A DNA stretch of 64,000 nucleotides, from positions 62,001-126,000 of the forward strand of contig CAZIHO010000001.1 in assembly GCA_964538875.1 (NCBI GenBank), given 5' to 3'. A program made the position numbers and the translations under genes. The notes beneath the pieces were generated by a model, which was given only the letters and a program-made list of their open reading frames with translations, made no database searches and had not been told where the DNA came from. Source of the DNA: CAZIHO01 sp964538875. Lineage in GTDB: Bacteria; Pseudomonadota; Gammaproteobacteria; Chromatiales; Chromatiaceae. Positions within the stretch are counted from its first letter, which is position 1; every line of letters begins with the position of its first letter. This document shows positions 1 through 6,996 of this stretch, in pieces.

Positions 1-60
1 NNNNNNNNNNNNNNNNNNNNNNNNNNNNNNNNNNNNNNNNNNNNNNNNNNNNNNNNNNNN
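1..60. other. Assembly gap (Ns)
   Basis: Sixty N characters open the window. The first gene begins at the first resolved base, so its true start may lie in this gap. Confidence 0.99.
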
Positions 61-612
61 TTGTGGGCATTGCTGCTAGCCGGGTGCACCACCCAGGAAA
101 CGCCGGATCATCCCCCCTGGCTGCACTGGCCGCCGCCGACCGGTTTCGAGAATTTTGCCAGTCAACGCCTGGATCCGGATTGGGTCCTAGCGGTGGGATC
201 CTGGCGGGATGCCGACGGGGAGCCGACGGCTGAATTCCGGGCCTGGCGCCGATCCGGTGACACCTGGGACCTGGCCCTTCGGGAACCCTGGCCCGGGGGC
301 TATAACGCCCGTTTGGAAATCCAACAGGCTTTGAGTTATCCCGATCCGCCCTTGATCCTGGTGTTCGTCCAGTACGGGGCCGCACTGGAGGATGTTTATC
401 TTTATCAAGGCGTCGGTGCGAACTTGGTTCAACGCCAATCCCTGGAGGCTGGCGCGTTCGCTTGGGGGTTCCGGGACCAGGACCGAAAATCTCTGCTGGT
501 CGCCATTCCGGTGCCGGGAATCCGAATTAATCCAACCTATCACGCCTGGAACGGCGAGCGTCTGGTGCCCCTGGCCGGTGACCCGCACCGGCAATGCCCT
601 GCCGCGCCCTAG
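61..612 (+). CDS. Putative lipoprotein of unknown function, possibly 5'-partial
   Basis: About 183 residues. The first resolved codon is TTG, directly after the N-run, and is followed by a short hydrophobic stretch ending in LLAGC, a good lipobox, so the mature protein would be lipidated on that cysteine and membrane-anchored. The start is uncertain: the hydrophobic h-region is unusually short (about 7 residues), so the real start with its basic n-region is probably inside the gap. The rest is Trp/Pro-rich with beta-strand-like character. I do not recognise a family. The next gene is a MotA-like stator subunit, starting 110 bases after the stop, but no functional link can be shown. Confidence 0.6.
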   Translation: MWALLLAGCTTQETPDHPPWLHWPPPTGFENFASQRLDPDWVLAVGSWRDADGEPTAEFRAWRRSGDTWDLALREPWPGGYNARLEIQQALSYPDPPLILVFVQYGAALEDVYLYQGVGANLVQRQSLEAGAFAWGFRDQDRKSLLVAIPVPGIRINPTYHAWNGERLVPLAGDPHRQCPAAP

Positions 613-722
613 TCCCCGGCTTGCCGTTTTTCCCCTCTACCCGCGTCGGCCGGGACTATTCGAGTGTCTGGCATGGTCCCTGCATCCTACTAGTTAAACG
701 GGCGGCAACGACGGGAACTGCG

Positions 723-1544
723 ATGAAGGGCTTAGTGAAAAAAATGAAAATCGGATTGCTGATACTGCTATCCGGCGTGGTGCTGGTCCTGCTGGGTGTG
801 GTCTTGACCCGCATCCCTGGGCTGTCCTTCATCAACCTGCCGGGCCTCATCCTGGTGGTGGGCGGCACCCTGGTGGCCTCTGTGATTGGCCACGGACCCC
901 GGCCGGTGCTGGACCTGCTGCGGCGTATACCGAGCCTGTTCCGCTCCAGCGACGACGGAGAATTCGTGGATCATCAGGCTCTGCTGCAAATTGCTACCCT
1001 GTACCGGCGCGGTTCGGTACGAGGCGCGGAGCAGACAGTGGAAGCACTCCAAGACCCATTCCTGAAAAACGGCGCCCGGTTGGCGCTGGACCCCAATAGT
1101 GGTGAGGAATTGACCCGGATGCTGGAGTGGCGGGTGCGGCGCCAGAAGGAGCAAGACGCCGCCGAGGTACGCATCTTCCGCACCATGGCCACCTTCGCCC
1201 CCGCCTTTGGTCTGCTCGGGACCCTGTTTGGCCTCATCAGCCTGTTGGGACAACTGGGCGCCAGCGCCCTGCACGACATCGGTCTGTCCATGGGTTTTGG
1301 TCTCATGAGTACCCTCTACGGCCTGGTGACTGCCAACCTGGTGTTCCGGCCCCTGGCCCTCAAGCTGGAGGACCATTCCCGCCGGCGCCTGTCTTGGCTA
1401 GGTTTCCTGAGCGAGGCCCTGATCATGCTGCATCAGCGTCAACACCCGACCCTGATCGCCGAATACCTGGCGACCGGCGCCGAGTTGCCGGCGGCGCCCA
1501 ACCCGCCGGCCGCGCTGCGCCTGGTGCTGGACAAGGCCGCCTAG
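723..1544 (+). CDS. motA: MotA/PomA-type flagellar stator subunit
   Basis: Inner-membrane ion-channel subunit that, with MotB, powers flagellar rotation. From ATG 723 the protein is about 273 aa, normal for MotA/PomA. It shows two N-terminal membrane segments (about residues 8-27 and 33-53; the second carries the LILVVGGTLVAS pattern typical of MotA), a cytoplasmic loop, then two further segments, including TFAPAFGLLGTLFGLI, the conserved third helix. A longer in-frame reading from 594 overlaps the upstream gene and has no family support. The stop is one base before the motB start, so the two are translationally coupled. Other proton-channel families (ExbB/TolQ) are less likely because the partner is MotB-like with an OmpA domain. 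Confidence 0.85.
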   Translation: MKGLVKKMKIGLLILLSGVVLVLLGVVLTRIPGLSFINLPGLILVVGGTLVASVIGHGPRPVLDLLRRIPSLFRSSDDGEFVDHQALLQIATLYRRGSVRGAEQTVEALQDPFLKNGARLALDPNSGEELTRMLEWRVRRQKEQDAAEVRIFRTMATFAPAFGLLGTLFGLISLLGQLGASALHDIGLSMGFGLMSTLYGLVTANLVFRPLALKLEDHSRRRLSWLGFLSEALIMLHQRQHPTLIAEYLATGAELPAAPNPPAALRLVLDKAA

Positions 1545-1545
1545 C

Positions 1546-2526
1546 ATGATGGAACTCGCCCAATCCCGCCGGCCCACCAGTGCCGGCCGCGCCGGAACCA
1601 CCCAGCCGGGGCTGCGTGCCCGGTTGGCGGCCCAGTCCCTGACGGATTTGGACGAGTCCGAGGCCGCCGCCGCCGAAAGCAGTTGGACCGTGGGTTACCT
1701 GGACGTCCTGCTCCTGCTATTGACCTTGTTCGCCATTTTGCTCGGTGTGGGTTTCATGGACCGGGGCGATAGTCCCCCGGCCAAGAAGAATCCCCTGGCG
1801 TCGGGCCCAGGACTAACCATCCAGGCACCACCGGCGGAGCCGGCTCCCGCGTCTTTCAGCCTGGATCCCCGGGTGCTGTTGGCGGCGCTTCAGTCCCGCT
1901 CCAGCCCGCCGCCGCCAGCGCCGGCTCCGGCCGAGCCGGTGGTCGCAGAAGCTCCCAAGCCAGCGCCTCCCGCGCCCCTGCCCATGGAGCCCCTGTTGCC
2001 GGTGCGGATGGCGGTCAGTCCCGCCCTAGAGCGTTTGGCTGCCCTATTGGCGGCCCAGGGCGGCGACCAATTAGAACTGCATCTCAGCGACAAGGAGCTT
2101 AGGGTGGAACTCCGGGACGAGATCCTTTTCCCCTTGGGTAGCGCGGAGTTGGGCAGCGAAGGCCGGGTGCTGATGCAGCGAATGGTGGATCTGCTCAGCC
2201 ATCAGGAGGCCCGCATCTCGGTGGAAGGCCATACGGACGATCTGCCCATCGCCACCAAGCGCTTTCCGTCCAACTGGGAATTATCCCTGTACCGGGCCAC
2301 CAGCGTGGCCAGGCTTTTGATTGAGCTGGGAATTCCCTCAGACCGCATTCAAGCGAGCGGCTTTGCCGACACCCAGCCCCGGGTCACCAACGATTCACCG
2401 GAGCACCGGGCCCGCAATCGCCGCGTATCCCTGGTTTTACACCTTGTGGGGGAGGGACCCCCCGCGCCCGCCGCCACCCTTCCCACTAACGCATTTGACG
2501 CCCGGGGCGGCTGGACCCGCTTGTGA
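1546..2526 (+). CDS. motB: MotB-type stator subunit with OmpA peptidoglycan-binding domain
   Basis: 326 aa partner of the preceding MotA. After a ~48-residue cytoplasmic N-terminus there is one membrane helix (about 50-68) with Asp53 in GYLDVLLLLL, the position of the ion-binding aspartate of MotB. A Pro/Ala-rich periplasmic linker (about 75-150) leads to a C-terminal OmpA/MotB domain (about 185-305) with VEGHTDD and the NRRVSLVL end motif that anchors the stator to peptidoglycan. Two ATG codons stand at 1546 and 1549; either may be used. The N-terminal cytoplasmic tail is longer than in most MotB proteins. Whether the pair conducts H+ or Na+ cannot be told here. Confidence 0.88.
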   Translation: MMELAQSRRPTSAGRAGTTQPGLRARLAAQSLTDLDESEAAAAESSWTVGYLDVLLLLLTLFAILLGVGFMDRGDSPPAKKNPLASGPGLTIQAPPAEPAPASFSLDPRVLLAALQSRSSPPPPAPAPAEPVVAEAPKPAPPAPLPMEPLLPVRMAVSPALERLAALLAAQGGDQLELHLSDKELRVELRDEILFPLGSAELGSEGRVLMQRMVDLLSHQEARISVEGHTDDLPIATKRFPSNWELSLYRATSVARLLIELGIPSDRIQASGFADTQPRVTNDSPEHRARNRRVSLVLHLVGEGPPAPAATLPTNAFDARGGWTRL

Positions 2527-2550
2527 CCGAGTCCTCCTCCCCGGCCCGGG

Positions 2551-2844
2551 TCAGACGCAGCCGGTGGGCTTGGGCAGACCGCCGTACTTGGTGATCGGCT
2601 TCATGGGGCCGGTCATCCAGAGTTTGAACATGTCTTTCTGATCGACGCCCACGTATTTGGCGAACTTGCGAATCGGCGGCACCGTGGCGTGTTCCGCGAA
2701 GTATTCCCGGGCCTTGAGTACCTGGTCCCAGCGTACCTCGTCTAAGTCCAATCCGTCCGCTTCGGCCATGGCCTGGCCAATTTCCGGGGTCCAAAGCTCC
2801 GCGTTCGCCAAATATCCGTCGCCATCACGTTCTGGGATCTGCAT
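2551..2844 (-). CDS. tusE: TusE/DsrC family sulfur carrier protein
   Basis: 97 aa small sulfur-trafficking protein. The C-terminal arm ends in GGLPKPTGCV, with the conserved penultimate cysteine that carries persulfide in DsrC/TusE proteins. The second arm cysteine of dissimilatory DsrC, about ten residues upstream, is absent (the stretch reads PITKYGGLPKP), which favours a TusE-like role in tRNA 2-thiouridine sulfur relay over a DsrAB partner. The helical core (DEVRWDQVLKAREYFAEH, KFAKYVGVDQKDMFKLW) is typical. I chose ATG 2844 instead of the longer reading from 2883 because GAGGTG lies about 6 nt upstream and the extra 13 residues look non-coding. Convergent with motB. Confidence 0.85.
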   Translation of the reverse strand: MQIPERDGDGYLANAELWTPEIGQAMAEADGLDLDEVRWDQVLKAREYFAEHATVPPIRKFAKYVGVDQKDMFKLWMTGPMKPITKYGGLPKPTGCV

Positions 2845-3174
2845 TCTACACCTCATATCGCAGGTTCTTGATCTGGCCCGCATTGAGCTTCCTGGTCGAT
2901 GCGGGCGCCTCCGAGGCCGGCCTCGGCGTGCGCGGCTGGTTGCCGCAACCGGGCATCCCTATCCCGGATCATCCCGGCCTATCTTTGCTGGGCCAGGTTG
3001 ATAAACCAACTTTTTCGATAGGTAATTAGACAAAAACCTAGTGCAAAAGTCAACTAAGCTCGTCGTTGAGCGTCACGGCCCTGCCAACGGCATAATGGGG
3101 GCCTCCAGGAGCCGATCCGGGGATCGGCTCCTGGACCTTAATCACCAAGTTGCGAGAGCGAGAGGTAGGCTGCG
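2845..3174. other. Divergent intergenic region with AT-rich segment and perfect palindrome
   Basis: This 330-base stretch separates the minus-strand tusE-like gene from the plus-strand secreted-protein gene. It contains an AT-rich patch (about 2998-3060) that could hold promoters for either side and the long palindrome described separately. No credible ORF or RNA gene was seen. Confidence 0.6.
3105..3134. promoter_or_regulatory. 30-bp perfect inverted repeat upstream of secreted-protein gene
   Basis: Two 14-base arms (3105-3118 and 3121-3134) are exact reverse complements separated by GG. It lies 40 bases before the start of the next gene. It has no following T-run in either direction, so it is more like an operator or mRNA leader hairpin than a Rho-independent terminator. 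Function unknown. Confidence 0.5.
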
Positions 3175-3555
3175 ATGGGATTTTGGCGCACGCTGTTGGG
3201 AGGGGGAGTATTGGGCCTGGCCATCTGGTGCACGGCCTGGGGCGCGGGGCCTAAGCCAACGGGACCAACACCACCCCTATGGGGTTACGGGGTCAAGGGC
3301 TGTGACGAATACGCTTCCGTGTCATTCAAGCACCAGGAGGGTAGCGGCGAGGGCGCCGGGGAATATCAGCGTTATCAAGACTGGTTGACCGGATTCATCT
3401 CGGGACTCAACCTGGCGACGGGTAGCGACGTGCTGGCCGGCATCGGCATCGATGCGGCCATGCGGCGCATCGGCCTCTATTGCGAGGAACATCGTAAGCA
3501 GGACTTTTTCGCCGGTACCACGGACCTGGTGAAAAGCCTGAGCCAGTGGAAGTAG
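3175..3555 (+). CDS. Small exported protein of unknown function
   Basis: 126 aa with a signal peptide (charged start, hydrophobic 8-19, probable cleavage near AWG-AG at about residue 24). The mature part has two cysteines (in GYGVKGCDEY and IGLYCEEH) likely to form a disulfide, and an all-alpha character (YQDWLTGFISGLNLATG, DAAMRRIGLYC, TDLVKSLSQW). This size, cysteine pair and helix layout recall small periplasmic HdeA/Rap1a-like proteins, but the resemblance is by pattern only. A GAGAGGTAGG ribosome-binding region precedes ATG 3175. Convergent with the next gene, with an 8-base gap. Confidence 0.65.
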   Translation: MGFWRTLLGGGVLGLAIWCTAWGAGPKPTGPTPPLWGYGVKGCDEYASVSFKHQEGSGEGAGEYQRYQDWLTGFISGLNLATGSDVLAGIGIDAAMRRIGLYCEEHRKQDFFAGTTDLVKSLSQWK

Positions 3556-3563
3556 GCCCTGCC

Positions 3564-4397
3564 CTAGAACAATAACTGCTCCGTGGGTCCGGTCGGTGCC
3601 TCTTGGCCGGCGAGCGGCGCTTGGGGCTCCGGGGCGGACGTGATGTCGTCGCCCGTGCCATCGGGTTCCTCGGTGGCGGGCGGCGGTCCTGAGCAAAGCT
3701 CCTCCAGATACTGGGGATAGGGATTGAGGGCCGAGTGGGGCGGTTCCCAGCCCTTTTCGCTGGCCCGCCAACTTTTCAAGGGCAACAGGTAGGGCAGGTT
3801 GCCGTGGGCACGAAACCAGGAATCCACCGACCAGGGGGTTTGGGTGGCACGATCCACCAGCACCGCAGTCCAATGTACCGCCTGGGGGTCCAGCACGTCC
3901 CGCACCTCCGCCTCCGCAGGGGTCCAGCCATCCAGCAGGCCCATGTCGGAAAGAATCCGCAGATAAGTGCCGGTGTTGGTGGCGCTGTCCACGCAGTCCA
4001 GACGCCCTTCCAGGTCCTGGTCAAAGTCGTTGATTTCCCGGTCATTTTTTAACACCGGCAGATAGCGTTGAGCGACCAACTGCATTTGCCAGATGCCAAC
4101 CCGCACCCGCTGAATCCGTTCCTGCTGGCTGCTTACCGGACAGCGCTGCATCTCGGCGCTCACCTTAGCCATGTCCGCTGCCTGAAAAGTGACGGTATCC
4201 TGGTGGGAACAAGACCAATTGAAACAAATACGCAGAGTGACCGACCGGTCTGGGTAAATACGATACTCGGGGGGTAAGGGCCGGCTATTCGAGGTCAATT
4301 CCAATTTGGCGCCCTGACTGGCGATGGGTAGGCCCAGCAGCGGACCGATGGCCGCCACCAATGGAAATATCAAAAAATTCCGGTTAAGGTCGTTCAC
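3564..4397 (-). CDS. Exported protein with transglutaminase-like Cys-His-Asp arrangement
   Basis: 277 aa with an N-terminal hydrophobic segment (about 8-28) suggesting export or anchoring. The central region has C135 in RLDCVDSATNTGTY, H175 in VHWTAVLVD and D192 in PWSVDSWF, spaced like the Cys-His-Asp triad of transglutaminase-like cysteine peptidases. Similar conserved blocks occur, as I recall, in uncharacterised proteobacterial secreted proteins. The N-terminal part has two more cysteines (RICFNWSCSHQ), and the C-terminus (about 230-277) is a low-complexity acidic Pro/Glu tail. Substrate unknown. The triad is my inference; a structural scaffold role cannot be excluded. Confidence 0.65.
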   Translation of the reverse strand: MNDLNRNFLIFPLVAAIGPLLGLPIASQGAKLELTSNSRPLPPEYRIYPDRSVTLRICFNWSCSHQDTVTFQAADMAKVSAEMQRCPVSSQQERIQRVRVGIWQMQLVAQRYLPVLKNDREINDFDQDLEGRLDCVDSATNTGTYLRILSDMGLLDGWTPAEAEVRDVLDPQAVHWTAVLVDRATQTPWSVDSWFRAHGNLPYLLPLKSWRASEKGWEPPHSALNPYPQYLEELCSGPPPATEEPDGTGDDITSAPEPQAPLAGQEAPTGPTEQLLF

Positions 4398-4481
4398 AGT
4401 ATCGCCCTGTTGATTCCACTCTGGGGCTGCCCGGGAGCAGAGAAAAAAGTTCCATTGAGCAAAGAATGGCTAGCTAATTTT

Positions 4482-4634
4482 AGGGGACCATTGAAAAATG
4501 GCCATCCAGGCCATTTTTCAAGACGCAAAGCGCAAATGTGATTTCCGCTTTGCTTCATTTTCAAGCAGTTGCCTGCTTGAAACTGGCGGGGTATCCCTAC
4601 CCCGCACGGGCACCTTGAATTTTTCAAGGTGCCC
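4482..4634. mobile_element. Five-hairpin MITE-like element, copy 1
   Basis: A 153-bp unit almost wholly made of consecutive inverted repeats: hairpin 1 at 4491-4521 (13-bp perfect stem), 2 at 4525-4553 (8-bp stem), 3 at 4559-4582 (10 bp), 4 at 4586-4605 (8 bp), 5 at 4608-4634 (12 bp). The left end (AGGGGACCATTGAAAAAT) and the reverse complement of the right end (GGGCACCTTGAAAAAT) form imperfect terminal inverted repeats. TTT flanks both sides (4479-4481 and 4635-4637), consistent with a short target duplication. No transposase is present. A second copy, about 97% identical, lies at 5016-5167. It does not match any element family I can name. Confidence 0.75.
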
Positions 4635-4886
4635 TTTATTGGCCGTTTTCCATAAAATATTTCTTTTCATGGGGCTGGTGGATCATCGCTCCATTGGCAT
4701 TCGCGGTGGTCCGGCAGGTAGGCTAGCTAATGCTGTTCCATTATGACACATCTGCTCCAGGAGGTCCGCCGACGCCCGCCCCTGGGGGTGAAATGCCGAC
4801 ATTTTTCAGCGCGGGGATTGCCTGGCCAGGGTGCTTCTTGTATCAGCACGGGGCGATTGATCCATTAATTGGGAGGAAAACCTGAC

Positions 4887-5501
4887 ATGAAAATTGCCTC
4901 CGTTCGTATCTTAGCGGCTGGTGCCGCCCTGGCCTCCGCCCTGCCCGCCTGTGTAACCGGCCCCAAGAATGAGGCCCCGCCCGCCTGCCCCCGCGCCTGC
5001 TCCGGCGCCCTCTTAAGGGGACCTTGAAAAATGGCCATCCATGCCATTTTTCAAGACGCAAAGCGCAAATGTGATTTCCGCTTTGCTTCATTTTCAAGCA
5101 GTTGCCTGCTTGAAAATGGCGGGGTATCCCTACCCCGCACGGGCACCTTGAATTTTTCAAGGTGCCCTTATGTCATCAAGGGCGTAAACTTCGCGTTTGA
5201 CTCTTCAAAGCTGAACAAGGGCGGTGAAGCCATCCTGGATCAGGCCGCCCCTGCCATCAAGAGCCGGTCTGACCTACGCTATGAAGTAGCGGGCCACACC
5301 GACTCCAAGGGCACCAACGCCTACAGCCAAGCGCTGTCTGAGCGTCGGGCCATCATGGTTTACCAGGGGCTGGTAAAGCGTGGTGTCCCGTCGGGTCAGA
5401 TGACCTCCCGCGGTTATGGGGAAACCATGCCAGTCGCGAACAACAAGACCGAGGCGGGTCGCGCGGAAAACCGTCGGGTCGAAATCAATCCTGTGAAGTG
5501 A
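4887..5501 (+). pseudogene. OmpA-family lipoprotein gene interrupted by the hairpin element
   Basis: ATG 4887 (GGGAGG ribosome site upstream) opens a signal peptide with lipobox LPAC, then reading stops at TGA 5025-5027 inside the inserted element. The OmpA-like peptidoglycan-binding domain (VNFAFDSSKL, VAGHTDSKGT, GYGETMP, NRRVEI) resumes at about 5172 and ends at 5501. Removing element plus one TTA duplication (155 bp) joins a Pro/Ala linker reading APS to YVIKGVNF. That linker (PPAPAPAPAPS) is one base out of frame with the signal peptide, so a +1 frameshift also exists near 4975-4985; together the two changes return to frame, leaving the single stop. A start at ATG 5031 could yield the OmpA domain without a signal peptide. 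Lipidated full-length product is unlikely. Confidence 0.8.
5016..5167. mobile_element. Five-hairpin MITE-like element, copy 2 (inside OmpA-family gene)
   Basis: 152 bp, same architecture as copy 1: hairpins at about 5024-5054, 5058-5086, 5089-5118 (13-bp perfect stem here), 5119-5138 and 5141-5167. It is flanked by TTA on both sides (5013-5015 and 5168-5170), consistent with target duplication. Differences from copy 1 are a one-base length change near the left end and a few substitutions, some in stems. The insertion lies between the linker and OmpA domain of a lipoprotein gene and supplies an in-frame TGA. Confidence 0.8.
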
Positions 5502-5621
5502 TCGCCACCGGCGCGGCCCGAGCGGCGCTGATGGACCGGGGAACCGGGGCGTTCTCAGGATTATGGGTCCTGTTCTCCCCGCTACCCCATTTCCCCGTGG
5601 GCTCCCGGACGGCCGGGAAAC

Positions 5622-6524
5622 TCAGGATGCCGTTGCTCCCCGCAATACCGCTTGTACCCAGGCGGCTTCCATGAGTTTGCGGTCGATGATATCCGGCAGC
5701 AGTTTGCGATAGCGATACAGGGCCAGGGGGCGCTGGGCGGCCAGAGATTCCAGGCGCCGGCGGCTGTCCCGGCTCAAGTCCGGCAGGGTCAGCAGCGCTG
5801 GCGCTTGCCGTTCCACCAATTGGGCCACCAATTCCCGGTCCTCGGTGCTCGCCCAATCGACCCGTACCAGCAATTCTGGAAAGGCCGGCTCGCTGGCCCC
5901 TTGGGCCGGGGACGGTTGATTTTCCCTGGGCCGGTCAAACCATTGCTGGTGGGGCGGATGGCCGGCCGCAGTGCTGATGAGTTCTTCCACGCGCCGGCCC
6001 AGGGGATCCGGGCCGGGCGGGGCGCCGGTGCGGTCCGGCAAGGCGCGCCAGCCAAGGCCCGGGTCCGGCGGGGGAGGATCCTGGGGACGCCGGCTGGCTA
6101 GGAGCGCTAAGGGGCGTCCATCCGGATCCAACAACCAAAGTTCCCGGGTGTCTACCCTTGGGAAGGGGAGATGCAACGGCTGGCTCAGGGCGTCGAGCAA
6201 CCGCCGCAACGCTGGGTGGTCCCCCTGATCCCCCAGGATGGCATTGACTGGCAAGGATGTCAGGCCGCCCTGGGACGACCAACTGCCATGGCGGAAATAG
6301 CGGGGTTCTTGGGTGGCCAACAGGCCGTCACCCCACAGGGGTAGGGACAGGTTTTGGCGGGCGAGGAGTTCAATTTGCCAGCGGATGCCATCGGCGCTCA
6401 GGGCCCGGCCGGCGCCGACCTTGACGACTTGCAGGGTGCCGAGAAAGGGGTTGGCACGGCGTAGGGAGAAATACTCGGGCGCCGTCGGCACCTGGGGTTG
6501 GGATGAAGCGGAACTGGGTATCAT
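5622..6524 (-). CDS. Conserved-looking protein of unknown function
   Basis: 300 aa, cytoplasmic by composition (no signal peptide or membrane helix). The N-terminal half has a regular alternating pattern (FSLRRANPFLGTLQVVKVG, LWLLDPDGRPLALLAS) suggesting a beta-rich domain; the middle (about 140-200) is Pro/Arg-rich and probably unstructured; the C-terminal ~90 residues (VRVDWASTEDRELVAQLV, RYRKLLPDIIDRKLMEAAW) are helical. No family recognised. Codon use and GC match the neighbours, and the frame is open for its full length. No clear ribosome site before ATG 6524, so the start could be internal. Confidence 0.6.
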   Translation of the reverse strand: MIPSSASSQPQVPTAPEYFSLRRANPFLGTLQVVKVGAGRALSADGIRWQIELLARQNLSLPLWGDGLLATQEPRYFRHGSWSSQGGLTSLPVNAILGDQGDHPALRRLLDALSQPLHLPFPRVDTRELWLLDPDGRPLALLASRRPQDPPPPDPGLGWRALPDRTGAPPGPDPLGRRVEELISTAAGHPPHQQWFDRPRENQPSPAQGASEPAFPELLVRVDWASTEDRELVAQLVERQAPALLTLPDLSRDSRRRLESLAAQRPLALYRYRKLLPDIIDRKLMEAAWVQAVLRGATAS

Positions 6525-6996
6525 CTTGGGGGCTCAAGCATTCCTGACCGGCAAATTTGTGCCATAGATATAGGGGTGCCCGAGCCGGTTCGGGAAGCCT
6601 TGGGTGAAAATCGCCGGGGAATCCGCGCTAGGCGTCACCTAAGGAAGCGGGGGTTCCTGGGCTCGTCGCGGGAGACGGGTGAACCTGGGTTCCGGGCCAA
6701 CGGGCTTCTCCATAGAATTTTGGCAAAATTCCACCATTCTCATGGGGACCGCGCCAACCAGGGATGGCCAACGGCGCCCGGAGCAAGCCCCTGGTCTCGG
6801 CACTTTGGCGAGGGTGGTAAATTGTCGTGCCGGGGATTGGCCTTCTAATAGCCGCCAATTGGGGCAGCTGGTCGGCACTCGGCGGGGACGGCCAAGGCGC
6901 CGCCTGATCGAGCAGGATCGGTGGCTGACCAAAGTCAGGACGGCTTTGGCCGCCGGGGAATGGGGTTGTGATTGCTGTCGTTGAGGAGCGCCGTCC
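6525..6996. other. Intergenic region, divergent
   Basis: About 470 bases between a minus-strand gene and the plus-strand cNMP-binding gene. A plus-strand frame 6679-6984 ending at the ribosome-binding site of the next gene is open but has no recognisable protein features, so I do not call it. GAGGAG at 6983-6988 is the ribosome site of the GTG-started gene at 6997. No RNA gene seen. Confidence 0.5.

Noticed and set aside
4468..4731. GGCTAGCTAAT occurring at 4468-4478 and 4721-4731 around element copy 1
   Set aside because: An 11-base repeat outside the element borders; too short and not at the ends to be a target duplication.
6679..6984. Plus-strand 101-codon frame before the cNMP/rhodanese gene
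   Set aside because: Ends at the next gene's ribosome site, but no ribosome site of its own, no hydrophobic core pattern and no recognisable motif.
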